Source: an uncultured Bacteroides sp.
GTDB taxonomy: Bacteria > Bacteroidota > Bacteroidia > Bacteroidales > Bacteroidaceae
Direction of reading: 5' to 3'
DNA length: 23,337 nucleotides
Assembly: GCA_900553185.1 (NCBI GenBank)
Contig: USCT01000031.1
Span: 1 to 23,337 of the forward strand
Translations under genes and position numbers: made by a program
Part shown: piece by piece, positions 13,670 to 20,408 of the stretch
How the letters are laid out: each line of letters begins with the position of its first letter
How positions within the stretch are numbered: position 1 is the first letter of the stretch
The notes under the pieces: generated by a model
What the model was told of the DNA's origin: nothing
Database searches by the model: none
The model's input: only the letters and a program-made list of their open reading frames with translations

Positions 13670-13706
13670 CACAAAGAAAACAGAAATCATTTTAAAAATC
13701 AAAAAT

Positions 13707-15365
13707 ATGGAAGGAAATATGTTTTGTTATCAGTGTCAGGAAGCAGCCAAAGGAATAGGATGTACCCTGAAAGGAGTCTGTGGAAAGAATGATACTACGG
13801 CTCGTGCCATGGATTTGTTGCTGTTTGTCGTACGGGGTGTTTCTATTGTTTCTACTGCTTTGCGGAAACAGGAAAAAATGTTTGATTGCAAACGGGTTGA
13901 TTCTTTTGTTACCGACGCTTTGTTTTGTACCATAACCAATGCCAATTTTGATGAGGAGAGTATTCTTCGTCGGGTAGAGGCGGGATTGCAGCTTCGTAAC
14001 GAACTGATGGCACAAGCCGGCCAGGAGGGACTGGCGTTGTCGCAAGTGGATGAACTGACCTGGAACGGTACCCGGACCGATTATGCGGAAAAGGCGAAAC
14101 TGGTGGGAGTGCTTCGTGAACCGAATGAGGATTTGCGCTCGCTGAAGGAGCTGCTGGTGTATGGCTTGAAAGGAATGGCAGCTTATCATGAACATGCCAT
14201 GCGTCTGGGGCATTCTGATGAAACAATACATGCTTTCATGCAGGAGGCTTTGTGCAGGCTGGCCGTGGAAACTCTGTCGGCTGATGATCTGGTGGCGCTG
14301 GTACTTCGTACCGGCGAGGTAGGAGTACGGACAATGGCATTGCTTGATGCGGCCAATACCGGGCGTTACGGTCATCCGGAAATGACCCGCGTCAACATCG
14401 GCGTCGGAAAACGTCCGGGAATCCTGATCAGCGGTCATGATTTACGCGACCTGGAGGATCTGTTGGAACAGACAGAAGGTACAGGCATTGATGTGTATAC
14501 ACACAGTGAGATGTTGCCGGCACATTATTATCCGGCATTTAAGAAATATGCACATTTTGTGGGGAATTATGGCAATGCCTGGTGGAAACAGCGCGAAGAA
14601 TTCGCCGCATTCAACGGCCCCATTGTCTTTACAACCAATTGTATCGTTCCACCTTTGAAGGATGCAAGCTATAAAGACCGTATCTTTACCGGAAATTCTA
14701 CCGGTTATCCGGGATGCAAGCATCTGGAGACTGATGCGGAAGGGCATAAGGATTTTTCGGAGGTAATTGCGATGGCCCGTCAGTGTCAGCCGCCTACAGA
14801 ACTGGAAACCGGAGAACTGATAGGAGGATTTGCACATAATCAGGTGATGCAACTGGCCGATACGGTAGTGGGGGCTGTAAAGAGTGGAGCTATCCGTAAG
14901 TTTGTTGTCATGGCGGGATGTGACGGACGTATGAAAAGTCGTGACTATTATGCGGAATTTGCCAAGGCTTTGCCAAAGGATACGGTGATCCTGACAGCCG
15001 GTTGCGCAAAGTATAAGTATAACAAGTTGCCTTTAGGTGACATTCAAGGTATTCCCCGGGTACTGGATGCCGGTCAGTGTAACGACAGTTATTCGCTGGC
15101 TCTTATTGCCTTAAAGCTGAAGGAAGTATTTGGGTTGAACGACATCAACGAATTACCCATCGTATACAACATTGCGTGGTATGAGCAGAAGGCCGTCATT
15201 GTGTTGCTGGCCTTGCTGAGTCTGGGAGTGAAACAGATTCATCTGGGACCTACATTGCCGGCTTTTCTTTCGCCGGGTGTACTGAAAGTGCTGGTTGATA
15301 CATTTGGTATCGGAGGCATTTCGTCGGTTGATGAGGACCTGAAGCGTTTCGGTTTATTGGGGTAA
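13707..15365 (+). CDS. hcp: Hybrid cluster protein (hydroxylamine/NO reductase)
   Basis: The 552-residue cytoplasmic enzyme reduces NO or hydroxylamine and protects against nitrosative stress. The N-terminal cluster motif is CYQC...C...C (Cys7, 10, 19, 25), a Cx2Cx8Cx5C pattern. The hybrid-cluster ligands are all recognisable: His in SGHDL, Glu in HSEMLPAHYY, Cys in TNCIVPP, AGCDGR, AGCAKYKYN and GQCNDSYS, and Glu/Lys in WYEQKAV. The start at 13707 gives MEGNMFCYQC. An ATG at 13719 with AAGGAA just upstream would remove four residues and is equally plausible. An in-frame ATG at 13635 lies before the -7 box and is rejected. It is transcribed alone, divergent from the HcpR-like regulator. Confidence 0.95.
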   Translation: MEGNMFCYQCQEAAKGIGCTLKGVCGKNDTTARAMDLLLFVVRGVSIVSTALRKQEKMFDCKRVDSFVTDALFCTITNANFDEESILRRVEAGLQLRNELMAQAGQEGLALSQVDELTWNGTRTDYAEKAKLVGVLREPNEDLRSLKELLVYGLKGMAAYHEHAMRLGHSDETIHAFMQEALCRLAVETLSADDLVALVLRTGEVGVRTMALLDAANTGRYGHPEMTRVNIGVGKRPGILISGHDLRDLEDLLEQTEGTGIDVYTHSEMLPAHYYPAFKKYAHFVGNYGNAWWKQREEFAAFNGPIVFTTNCIVPPLKDASYKDRIFTGNSTGYPGCKHLETDAEGHKDFSEVIAMARQCQPPTELETGELIGGFAHNQVMQLADTVVGAVKSGAIRKFVVMAGCDGRMKSRDYYAEFAKALPKDTVILTAGCAKYKYNKLPLGDIQGIPRVLDAGQCNDSYSLALIALKLKEVFGLNDINELPIVYNIAWYEQKAVIVLLALLSLGVKQIHLGPTLPAFLSPGVLKVLVDTFGIGGISSVDEDLKRFGLLG

Positions 15366-15453
15366 TATTCCTGAATGCTGGATTTTATTGCACATATCAT
15401 AAAATAATGTATACTTTTTGTGGATAAACGGTTTCTTTGTACAGGATTTTACT

Positions 15454-15461
15454 TAAATTTG
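15454..15461 (+). promoter_or_regulatory. -7 box of the MaoC-like gene
   Basis: TAAATTTG matches TAnnTTTG, 38 bases before the ATG at 15500. A TTTG at 15436-15439 is closer than the usual 19-base spacing, so the -33 element is uncertain. Confidence 0.5.
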
Positions 15462-15499
15462 TATCGATATTAAGCATTTAGTTTATTTAAGAGATAGAT

Positions 15500-15964
15500 A
15501 TGAGTAAAGTTATTATTAACTCGTACGAAGAGTTTGAAAAATTAGTAGGTCAGCAGATTGGTATTTCTGACTGGTTGGAAATTCCTCAGGAACGTATCAA
15601 TTTGTTTGCGGATGCAACCCTCGACCATCAGTGGATCCATGTAGACACGGAACGTGCCAAGGCAGAAAGTCCTTTTAAGAGCACCATTGTACATGGTTAT
15701 CTTACCTTGTCGTTGCTTCCTTACCTGTGGAATCAGATTATTGAAGTAAATAACCTGAAGATGATGGTAAACTATGGTATGGACAAAATGAAATTCGGTC
15801 AGGCTGTATTGTCCGGACAGAGTGTCAGATTGATTGCTGATTTGCATTCGTTGGTTAATCTGCGTGGAGTAGCTAAGGCTGAAATTAAGTTCTCCATCGA
15901 GATTAAGGATCAGAAGAAGAAGGCTTTGGAAGGTATCGCTACATTCCTGTATTATTTCAATTGA
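15500..15964 (+). CDS. MaoC-like hot-dog dehydratase
   Basis: The 154-residue protein is a single hot-dog domain of the MaoC/(R)-specific enoyl-CoA hydratase type. The catalytic Asp/His pair is visible in FADATLDHQWIHVD (D42, H47). The conserved HGYLTLSL (65-72) and VNYGMDKMKF (90-99) strands shape the acyl-CoA or acyl-ACP pocket. The length and the absence of extra domains are normal for stand-alone members, which act as homodimers. A role in fatty-acid or acyl-CoA metabolism is expected, but the substrate cannot be read from the sequence. No other fatty-acid gene is adjacent. It ends before a strong terminator. Confidence 0.9.
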   Translation: MSKVIINSYEEFEKLVGQQIGISDWLEIPQERINLFADATLDHQWIHVDTERAKAESPFKSTIVHGYLTLSLLPYLWNQIIEVNNLKMMVNYGMDKMKFGQAVLSGQSVRLIADLHSLVNLRGVAKAEIKFSIEIKDQKKKALEGIATFLYYFN

Positions 15965-16006
15965 TGAATACCTGTCCAAAGTAGTTTCTAAATATAATAA
16001 AAGTAT

Positions 16007-16037
16007 AAAAGCGTCTCAGATGAGGCGCTTTTACTTT
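16007..16037. terminator. Rho-independent terminator, probably bidirectional
   Basis: AAAAGCGTCTCA (16007-16018) pairs with TGAGGCGCTTTT (16021-16032) with one G-U pair and a tiny loop, and a T-rich run follows. A-rich sequence before the stem would give a U-tract on the minus strand too. It can therefore end both the MaoC-like gene and the convergent PAP2 operon. Confidence 0.85.
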
Positions 16038-16087
16038 TATAGAAATCGTTGGAATCGGATTCTGATAAATCTTCAGGACTGTAAATG

Positions 16088-16648
16088 TTAGAATTTCAGG
16101 GAAGCATAGATACCGCAATGGCCGTCACCGGCTATCGGGGTGAGTGTCAGTTCGTGTTTACGTGCAAACGGGCGGGTGAACAGGTAAGCACTGCCAATAC
16201 CGATTGCGGCACCGGAGGCTACATCTATCCAGTCATGCTTTTTCCCGTATACACGGCTCCAACCGACATACGTTGATACCATGTATGCAGGTATTCCCCA
16301 TTTCCATCCGTAACGGCGCTGAATAAAGGAAGCTGCTGTGAATGAAACAGATGTGTGCATGGATGGGAATGAATGATTGTCACTGTGATCAGGGCGTTCC
16401 TTTTTGATCAGGTATTTTAATGCAAATGTAACTCCCAGCGTTGTGACACCGGAGAGTGCTCCTTGCTTGAGACCTTCCCAGTCTTTTTCCACTAAAATGG
16501 CGGTCAGTCCTGCTACAGGCAGCAGTATGGCTCCGATATCGCCTGAAGTGCGTACAGCTTTTCGGCTGTCACTGACTTCAATCTCTTGTCCGTAAAGGAC
16601 GGAGCATCCGTATCCGACAATAATCAGCAGAAGTAGCAGTCTTTTCAT
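16088..16648 (-). CDS. PAP2-family membrane phosphatase
   Basis: The 186-residue protein starts with a hydrophobic signal-like segment (about 3-20). It carries the three PAP2 signature motifs: KYLIKKERP (K78 to P86), PSMHTS (95-100, with catalytic His98) and SRVYGKKHDWID (131-142, nucleophile His138 and Asp142). Membrane helices lie between and around them. It should dephosphorylate a lipid phosphate, such as undecaprenyl pyrophosphate or phosphatidic acid, at the outer face of the inner membrane. It begins 15 bases after the diacylglycerol kinase stop, so a kinase/phosphatase pair acting on lipid carriers is likely. The exact substrate is not determined by sequence. Confidence 0.9.
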   Translation of the reverse strand: MKRLLLLLIIVGYGCSVLYGQEIEVSDSRKAVRTSGDIGAILLPVAGLTAILVEKDWEGLKQGALSGVTTLGVTFALKYLIKKERPDHSDNHSFPSMHTSVSFTAASFIQRRYGWKWGIPAYMVSTYVGWSRVYGKKHDWIDVASGAAIGIGSAYLFTRPFARKHELTLTPIAGDGHCGIYASLKF

Positions 16649-16663
16649 GGAAGCAGGATGATT

Positions 16664-17044
16664 TTAGTGTAGGAAATGCAACAGTTTGGGAATAAATATG
16701 ATGAGGCCTATGACAGCTGCTGCAATGGCTGTCAGTAGGACGGCCCCTGAAGCCAGGTCCTTGGTACGTTTGATGGCTTCGTCGTACGACTCGTTTACAC
16801 GGTCGGCCAGGGCTTCGATGGCTGAGTTGAAGGCTTCGGCAGCCAGTACACTGCCGATAGCAAAGGTTACAGCTATCCATTCGGTCGTAGAAAGCCCTGT
16901 CAGAAATCCGGCTGCAATGACACATACAGCCGCGAAAGTATGGATCCAGGCGTTGTGTTCATACCGGATGAGCAATACAATGCCGTGCCATGCGTACTGG
17001 AAGCTTTTCAGGCGTTTCTTCAGGGTGAAACCACTGTTCTTCAT
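16664..17044 (-). CDS. dgkA: Diacylglycerol/undecaprenol kinase
   Basis: The 126-residue integral membrane kinase belongs to the DgkA family. It has an amphipathic N-terminus (MKNSGFTLKKRLKSFQYAW), three membrane helices (about 35-50, 55-75 and 100-120) and the active-site motif EAFNSAIEALADRV (70-83) followed by KDLASGAV (95-102). Family members in Gram-positives phosphorylate undecaprenol, and those of enterobacteria phosphorylate diacylglycerol. The Bacteroidetes substrate is less clear. The gene lies between exodeoxyribonuclease III (15-base gap) and the PAP2 phosphatase (15-base gap), within a minus-strand operon. The length is normal and no motif is missing. Confidence 0.93.
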   Translation of the reverse strand: MKNSGFTLKKRLKSFQYAWHGIVLLIRYEHNAWIHTFAAVCVIAAGFLTGLSTTEWIAVTFAIGSVLAAEAFNSAIEALADRVNESYDEAIKRTKDLASGAVLLTAIAAAVIGLIIFIPKLLHFLH

Positions 17045-17059
17045 CGAATCATAAAAAGT

Positions 17060-17815
17060 TTACCAGTGAATAGTTACTTCTACCGGACAATGGTCGGAAC
17101 CGAAAATCTCGGTATGAATGCGTGCTCCGTCTAATTGGGGTTTTAAGCGCTCTGACGCTAAAAAATAGTCGATACGCCACCCCGCATTCTTTTCACGGGC
17201 TTTGAAGCGGTATGACCACCAGGAATAAATACCCTCTTGGGTAGGATAAAAGTGACGGAATGTATCAATGAAACCGGCATTCAGAAGCTCCTGGAACTTG
17301 CCGCGTTCCTGATCGGTGAAACCGGCATTCATACGGTTGGTCTTGGGATTTTTCAGGTCAATTTCCTGATGGGCTACATTCAGGTCGCCGCAGACCAGTA
17401 CGGGCTTCTTGCGATCCAGTTCCTGCAGGTAATGCCGGAAATCATCGTCCCACGTCATGCGGTAATCCAGACGTTTCAGCCCATCCTGGGAATTGGGGGT
17501 GTAGACTGTTACCAGATAAAATTGTTCCATTTCCAGGGTAATAACTCTTCCTTCGCGGTCATGGTCATCTATTCCCAAACCATACGTCACGGCCAAAGGT
17601 TGGTGGCGGGTAAATATGGCGGTTCCGGAATATCCTTTTTTCTCGGCGTAGTTCCAGTATGAGGTATAACCGTCGAAGGAAAGATCGAGTTGCCCTTCCT
17701 GCATTTTAGTTTCTTGCAGGCAGAAAAAATCGGCATCCAGGGTCTTGAATGCATCGCGGAAGCCTTTATCGCAGCAGGCTCTTAATCCGTTTACGTTCCA
17801 GGATATTAATTTCAT
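17060..17815 (-). CDS. xth: Exodeoxyribonuclease III (AP endonuclease)
   Basis: The 251-residue DNA-repair nuclease of the ExoIII/APE1 fold hydrolyses abasic sites and 3' ends. The catalytic residues are visible: N7 (SWNVNG), E35 (LQETK), Y105 (VYTPN), D144/N146 (GDLNVAH) and D241/H242 (SDHCPVE). The length and domain are complete. It sits 30 bases downstream of the PorT-like gene and 15 upstream of the kinase, inside an otherwise envelope-related operon. The divergent gene at the other end of that operon is uvrA, another repair enzyme, so shared damage-linked regulation is conceivable but not shown. Confidence 0.95.
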   Translation of the reverse strand: MKLISWNVNGLRACCDKGFRDAFKTLDADFFCLQETKMQEGQLDLSFDGYTSYWNYAEKKGYSGTAIFTRHQPLAVTYGLGIDDHDREGRVITLEMEQFYLVTVYTPNSQDGLKRLDYRMTWDDDFRHYLQELDRKKPVLVCGDLNVAHQEIDLKNPKTNRMNAGFTDQERGKFQELLNAGFIDTFRHFYPTQEGIYSWWSYRFKAREKNAGWRIDYFLASERLKPQLDGARIHTEIFGSDHCPVEVTIHW

Positions 17816-17845
17816 GAATGTTTGTTTTTATTGATTGTATCAAGG

Positions 17846-18529
17846 TTATTTTTTCAGATCGAACAAGTAGGTTATACGCCCTCCGATGTAAGAATGTCCG
17901 GACCGTTCGAAATAATCTTTTTTAGAGTTGTTGTAGAAATCACTTAAACCGTAATAATACCGTGCTTCTATGAGAAAGTGGCCGATACCGGTGCGTATTT
18001 CCATGCCTCCTCCTCCTACGATACCATATTCGAGTTTACGGTCGGCCATTTTGCCATATTGTTCACCGGTTCGTTCGGAAGACCAGTTGAAGGTTTCTTT
18101 TTCTCCGAGCAGGTAACCGAACTGGGGACCCAGATTGACGATGAAACGTAGTCCGTTTCCTTGATCTTTACCGAAAGCCAGGTGAGCCAGAACAGGAATT
18201 TCGATGTAGTTCATGGCATGCTTGTAGGAATCTCCTGTTTCATCGTCGTAAACCTCTTTCCATCCATACTGGGAGTAATTGATTTCTGCCTGAATGCCGC
18301 AAATCATGCTGAAATATTTTTCAGAGATATAACGTGCCGTTATGCCCGCAGAAGGTCCAATGAGTTTTCCTTCACGGATTCTGGGCTGAAAACTAACCGA
18401 GCTGAGATTGACACCACCGTTTACACCGATGGAAAAGTTACGCCGTTCATCCTGTAGTTGGGCTTTGGCTGGTTGTATGGCAAAGCAAAGACACAAGATA
18501 AGCAACGGAAGTAGAAGATATCTGTTCAT
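17846..18529 (-). CDS. PorT-like outer-membrane beta-barrel protein
   Basis: The 227-residue protein has a signal peptide (about 1-23, ending AKAQ) and a small beta-barrel of the OMP_b-brl_2 / PorT type, with repeated amphipathic strands. Examples are NFSIGVNGGVNLSSVSF, YIEIPVLAHLAFG and HSYIGGRITYLFDLKK at the end. Members include PorT of the type IX secretion system, but this short generic barrel cannot be assigned to that role from sequence alone. Its start overlaps the upstream LysM gene stop by one base (TAATG), so translation is coupled. This suggests the two products are made together and may contact each other across the periplasm. Confidence 0.85.
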   Translation of the reverse strand: MNRYLLLPLLILCLCFAIQPAKAQLQDERRNFSIGVNGGVNLSSVSFQPRIREGKLIGPSAGITARYISEKYFSMICGIQAEINYSQYGWKEVYDDETGDSYKHAMNYIEIPVLAHLAFGKDQGNGLRFIVNLGPQFGYLLGEKETFNWSSERTGEQYGKMADRKLEYGIVGGGGMEIRTGIGHFLIEARYYYGLSDFYNNSKKDYFERSGHSYIGGRITYLFDLKK

Positions 18530-20331
18530 TATTCAAAATCCATTTTAATCAGTTCATAGTCTTTGGTAAAGTGAACAAAGAATACTTTCCGGTTGATGAA
18601 TCCTCCCCAGTTGTTGACACGTTCAAACTTAAATCCGGTTTGTATCGGAGTTACGTTGATACGGTCGAGGTTATCTTCCAGTTTGTTTCCCTGTTGGGCC
18701 AGTCCTTTCAGGAAGAAATAACCGGTATCGAATCCGAGCATACCATATTTGGGAAATGAGTTGGCCATTTCCTTTCCATACCAGTTGCGATAATTCTTAC
18801 TGAATTGTACAGCGGCCGGGAACAGGTTGTTCGTATAGAAGGAGGAATAGAAATAGGTATCCAGTTCATAGAAATTGGATAAGTATTCCTGGGTATAGGT
18901 TTGCCATTCCGGGTAACCGAACAGATGCATCCGGAAATTTGGATGGCTACGCCGGATCTGTAGTAATGTTGGAAAGGCTTGGGCAAGCGCGGAGCTTTTT
19001 CCGGAGATCGGGACAAATACATTTTCCGACAGTGTATCCATGGAGGCTATCATTTTTTCGGGAGTTGTTTGTGGATCAATGGCCGTTTGCTTGAAAGTGA
19101 TCCGGTTGTCTTTCAGTTCCCGTTTCAAGCCACTGATAAATTCATTCTTTTCTTTGTCGCCGTTCTGCGTATCAAGGAAAATAACATTCGTTTTCTTGAA
19201 CGTACGGGTAAAATGTTCATATACTTCTGAATATAAATATGATTGTGGCGTATTAACCTGATATATGTTTGGATTGTTGAATACTTGATCTACTTTGTTC
19301 GCAAACGGGATGACCAGCCGGATATCGTTCTTGGCTGCATAATCGGCCAGTAGCTTAATATTGGCCGAACGCACTCCTCCGATTATGAGATCCATGTTTC
19401 TGAGTTCTGCCTTGTTCAGGATGGAATTGAGCGTAGCTGTATTACCTTTGGTGTCGTAAGTGTATAAATCGATGGATACATTTTGTGATTTTAGTTCTTT
19501 TACGGCAAGCAGGAAACCTTCGTAGTATTCGGTCATGCGCTGTTGCTCTTCCCTGTTATCTGTTCCGGTCATAAATGGTAGCAGCACTGCAACCTTGATC
19601 GTACTGATGTTTTTCCGTTCAAAGCGGCTTTCACTGAATAGTTCTTCGTTGGTCGGAATAATTGTCGGGGTAGCAGGCGTTTCTTTCTTTTCGGAAGATT
19701 TGGGATAGGGAATAAACAGAAACATTCCTTTCCGTAATTTTTTTGTGCGTAATTCCGGATTGGCTGCAATCAGTTCTTCCTGCGTGATTCCATATTCTTT
19801 GCTGATGCTGAAAATGGTCTCTTTCTTTTCTACCTTATGCATTTCTTTCCAGTCACGTTTTGAGGTAGTAGTGGCCGGTGTCGTCGGTGAATCCGATTTC
19901 TGGGTAGCTGTTGAGGTCGTGGTATCTGTTGCTGGGATAACGATTACTTGTCCTATCTTGAAATTGCTGGCACTAAGTCCTGGGTTGGCAGCACAAATGG
20001 CTTTGGCCGAAACATTGTATTTTACGGTCAACTGATAGAGTGTTTCACCTGCCTGAATGGTGTGGAAAGATTTTTCCTGGCTGCTTCCTGTACGAGCGTT
20101 TTTCTGAGGTATTTTAAGAGCCTGTCCGGCATTGATTTGTGTATCGCTTCCAGGGTTTAAGCGTACAATCTCATCGACGGTAGTATCGTACATGTTGGCT
20201 ATGGAGTAAAGGCTCTGTCCCTTGGAAACAGTATGCAGAAAATAGTCGTTGCTTGCTTGCGCGAATATTCCTGTATGGAATGAACTTGCCGATAGAATCA
20301 GCGAAAGACAAATCGTGTGAATGAATTTCAT
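18529..20331 (-). CDS. Periplasmic protein with three LysM domains and a type I periplasmic-binding fold
   Basis: The product is 600 residues from the ATG at 20331. An ATG at 20367 lies upstream of the -7 box and is rejected. A signal peptide (1-25, ending FAQ) precedes LysM1 (about 31-76), LysM2 (about 89-133), a Thr/Ser-rich linker (about 136-158) and LysM3 (about 164-209). LysM modules bind peptidoglycan glycans. After a Pro-rich linker, residues 245-600 resemble a type I periplasmic-binding fold (IKVAVLLPFMTG, DLIIGGVRSANI, NVIFLDTQNGDKEKNEF, FGYPEWQTY), like LpoA/LppC or amino-acid-binding proteins. No lipobox is seen. By analogy it may sense or regulate cell-wall synthesis at the sacculus, but this is inferred. 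It leads a five-gene operon. Confidence 0.88.
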   Translation of the reverse strand: MKFIHTICLSLILSASSFHTGIFAQASNDYFLHTVSKGQSLYSIANMYDTTVDEIVRLNPGSDTQINAGQALKIPQKNARTGSSQEKSFHTIQAGETLYQLTVKYNVSAKAICAANPGLSASNFKIGQVIVIPATDTTTSTATQKSDSPTTPATTTSKRDWKEMHKVEKKETIFSISKEYGITQEELIAANPELRTKKLRKGMFLFIPYPKSSEKKETPATPTIIPTNEELFSESRFERKNISTIKVAVLLPFMTGTDNREEQQRMTEYYEGFLLAVKELKSQNVSIDLYTYDTKGNTATLNSILNKAELRNMDLIIGGVRSANIKLLADYAAKNDIRLVIPFANKVDQVFNNPNIYQVNTPQSYLYSEVYEHFTRTFKKTNVIFLDTQNGDKEKNEFISGLKRELKDNRITFKQTAIDPQTTPEKMIASMDTLSENVFVPISGKSSALAQAFPTLLQIRRSHPNFRMHLFGYPEWQTYTQEYLSNFYELDTYFYSSFYTNNLFPAAVQFSKNYRNWYGKEMANSFPKYGMLGFDTGYFFLKGLAQQGNKLEDNLDRINVTPIQTGFKFERVNNWGGFINRKVFFVHFTKDYELIKMDFE

Positions 20332-20356
20332 TTTATTCTTCCTGTTGGTTGAGTGG

Positions 20357-20388
20357 CAAAAGTACAAAAAAGCATTATCTTTGCAAAA
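20357..20388 (-). promoter_or_regulatory. Promoter of the five-gene envelope operon
   Basis: On the minus strand TTTG (20387-20384) is followed after exactly 19 bases by TACTTTTG (20364-20357). This is a full -33/-7 pair, placing the transcript start near 20351 and confirming the ATG at 20331 as the start. It overlaps the opposing uvrA promoter. Confidence 0.75.
20376..20383 (+). promoter_or_regulatory. -7 box of uvrA
   Basis: TATCTTTG, 26 bases before the uvrA ATG at 20409, lies inside the opposing promoter, so the two cannot be occupied at once. The -33 region (around 20349) has only GGTTGAG. No SOS-like dyad was found. Confidence 0.65.
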
Positions 20389-20408
20389 TATCAGTGATAT
20401 ATTAAGCT

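Noticed and set aside
13692..14438. 248-codon open frame antisense to hcp
   Set aside because: hcp is certain in this region with all cluster ligands. The antisense translation is low-complexity, with no motif.
15382..15405. AT-only hairpin after hcp as a terminator
   Set aside because: A 7-bp stem of A/T pairs with no clear U-tract is too weak to support.
17846..18529. PorT of the type IX secretion system
   Set aside because: The small barrel family is large and generic, and no other secretion component is in the window, so the symbol was not assigned.
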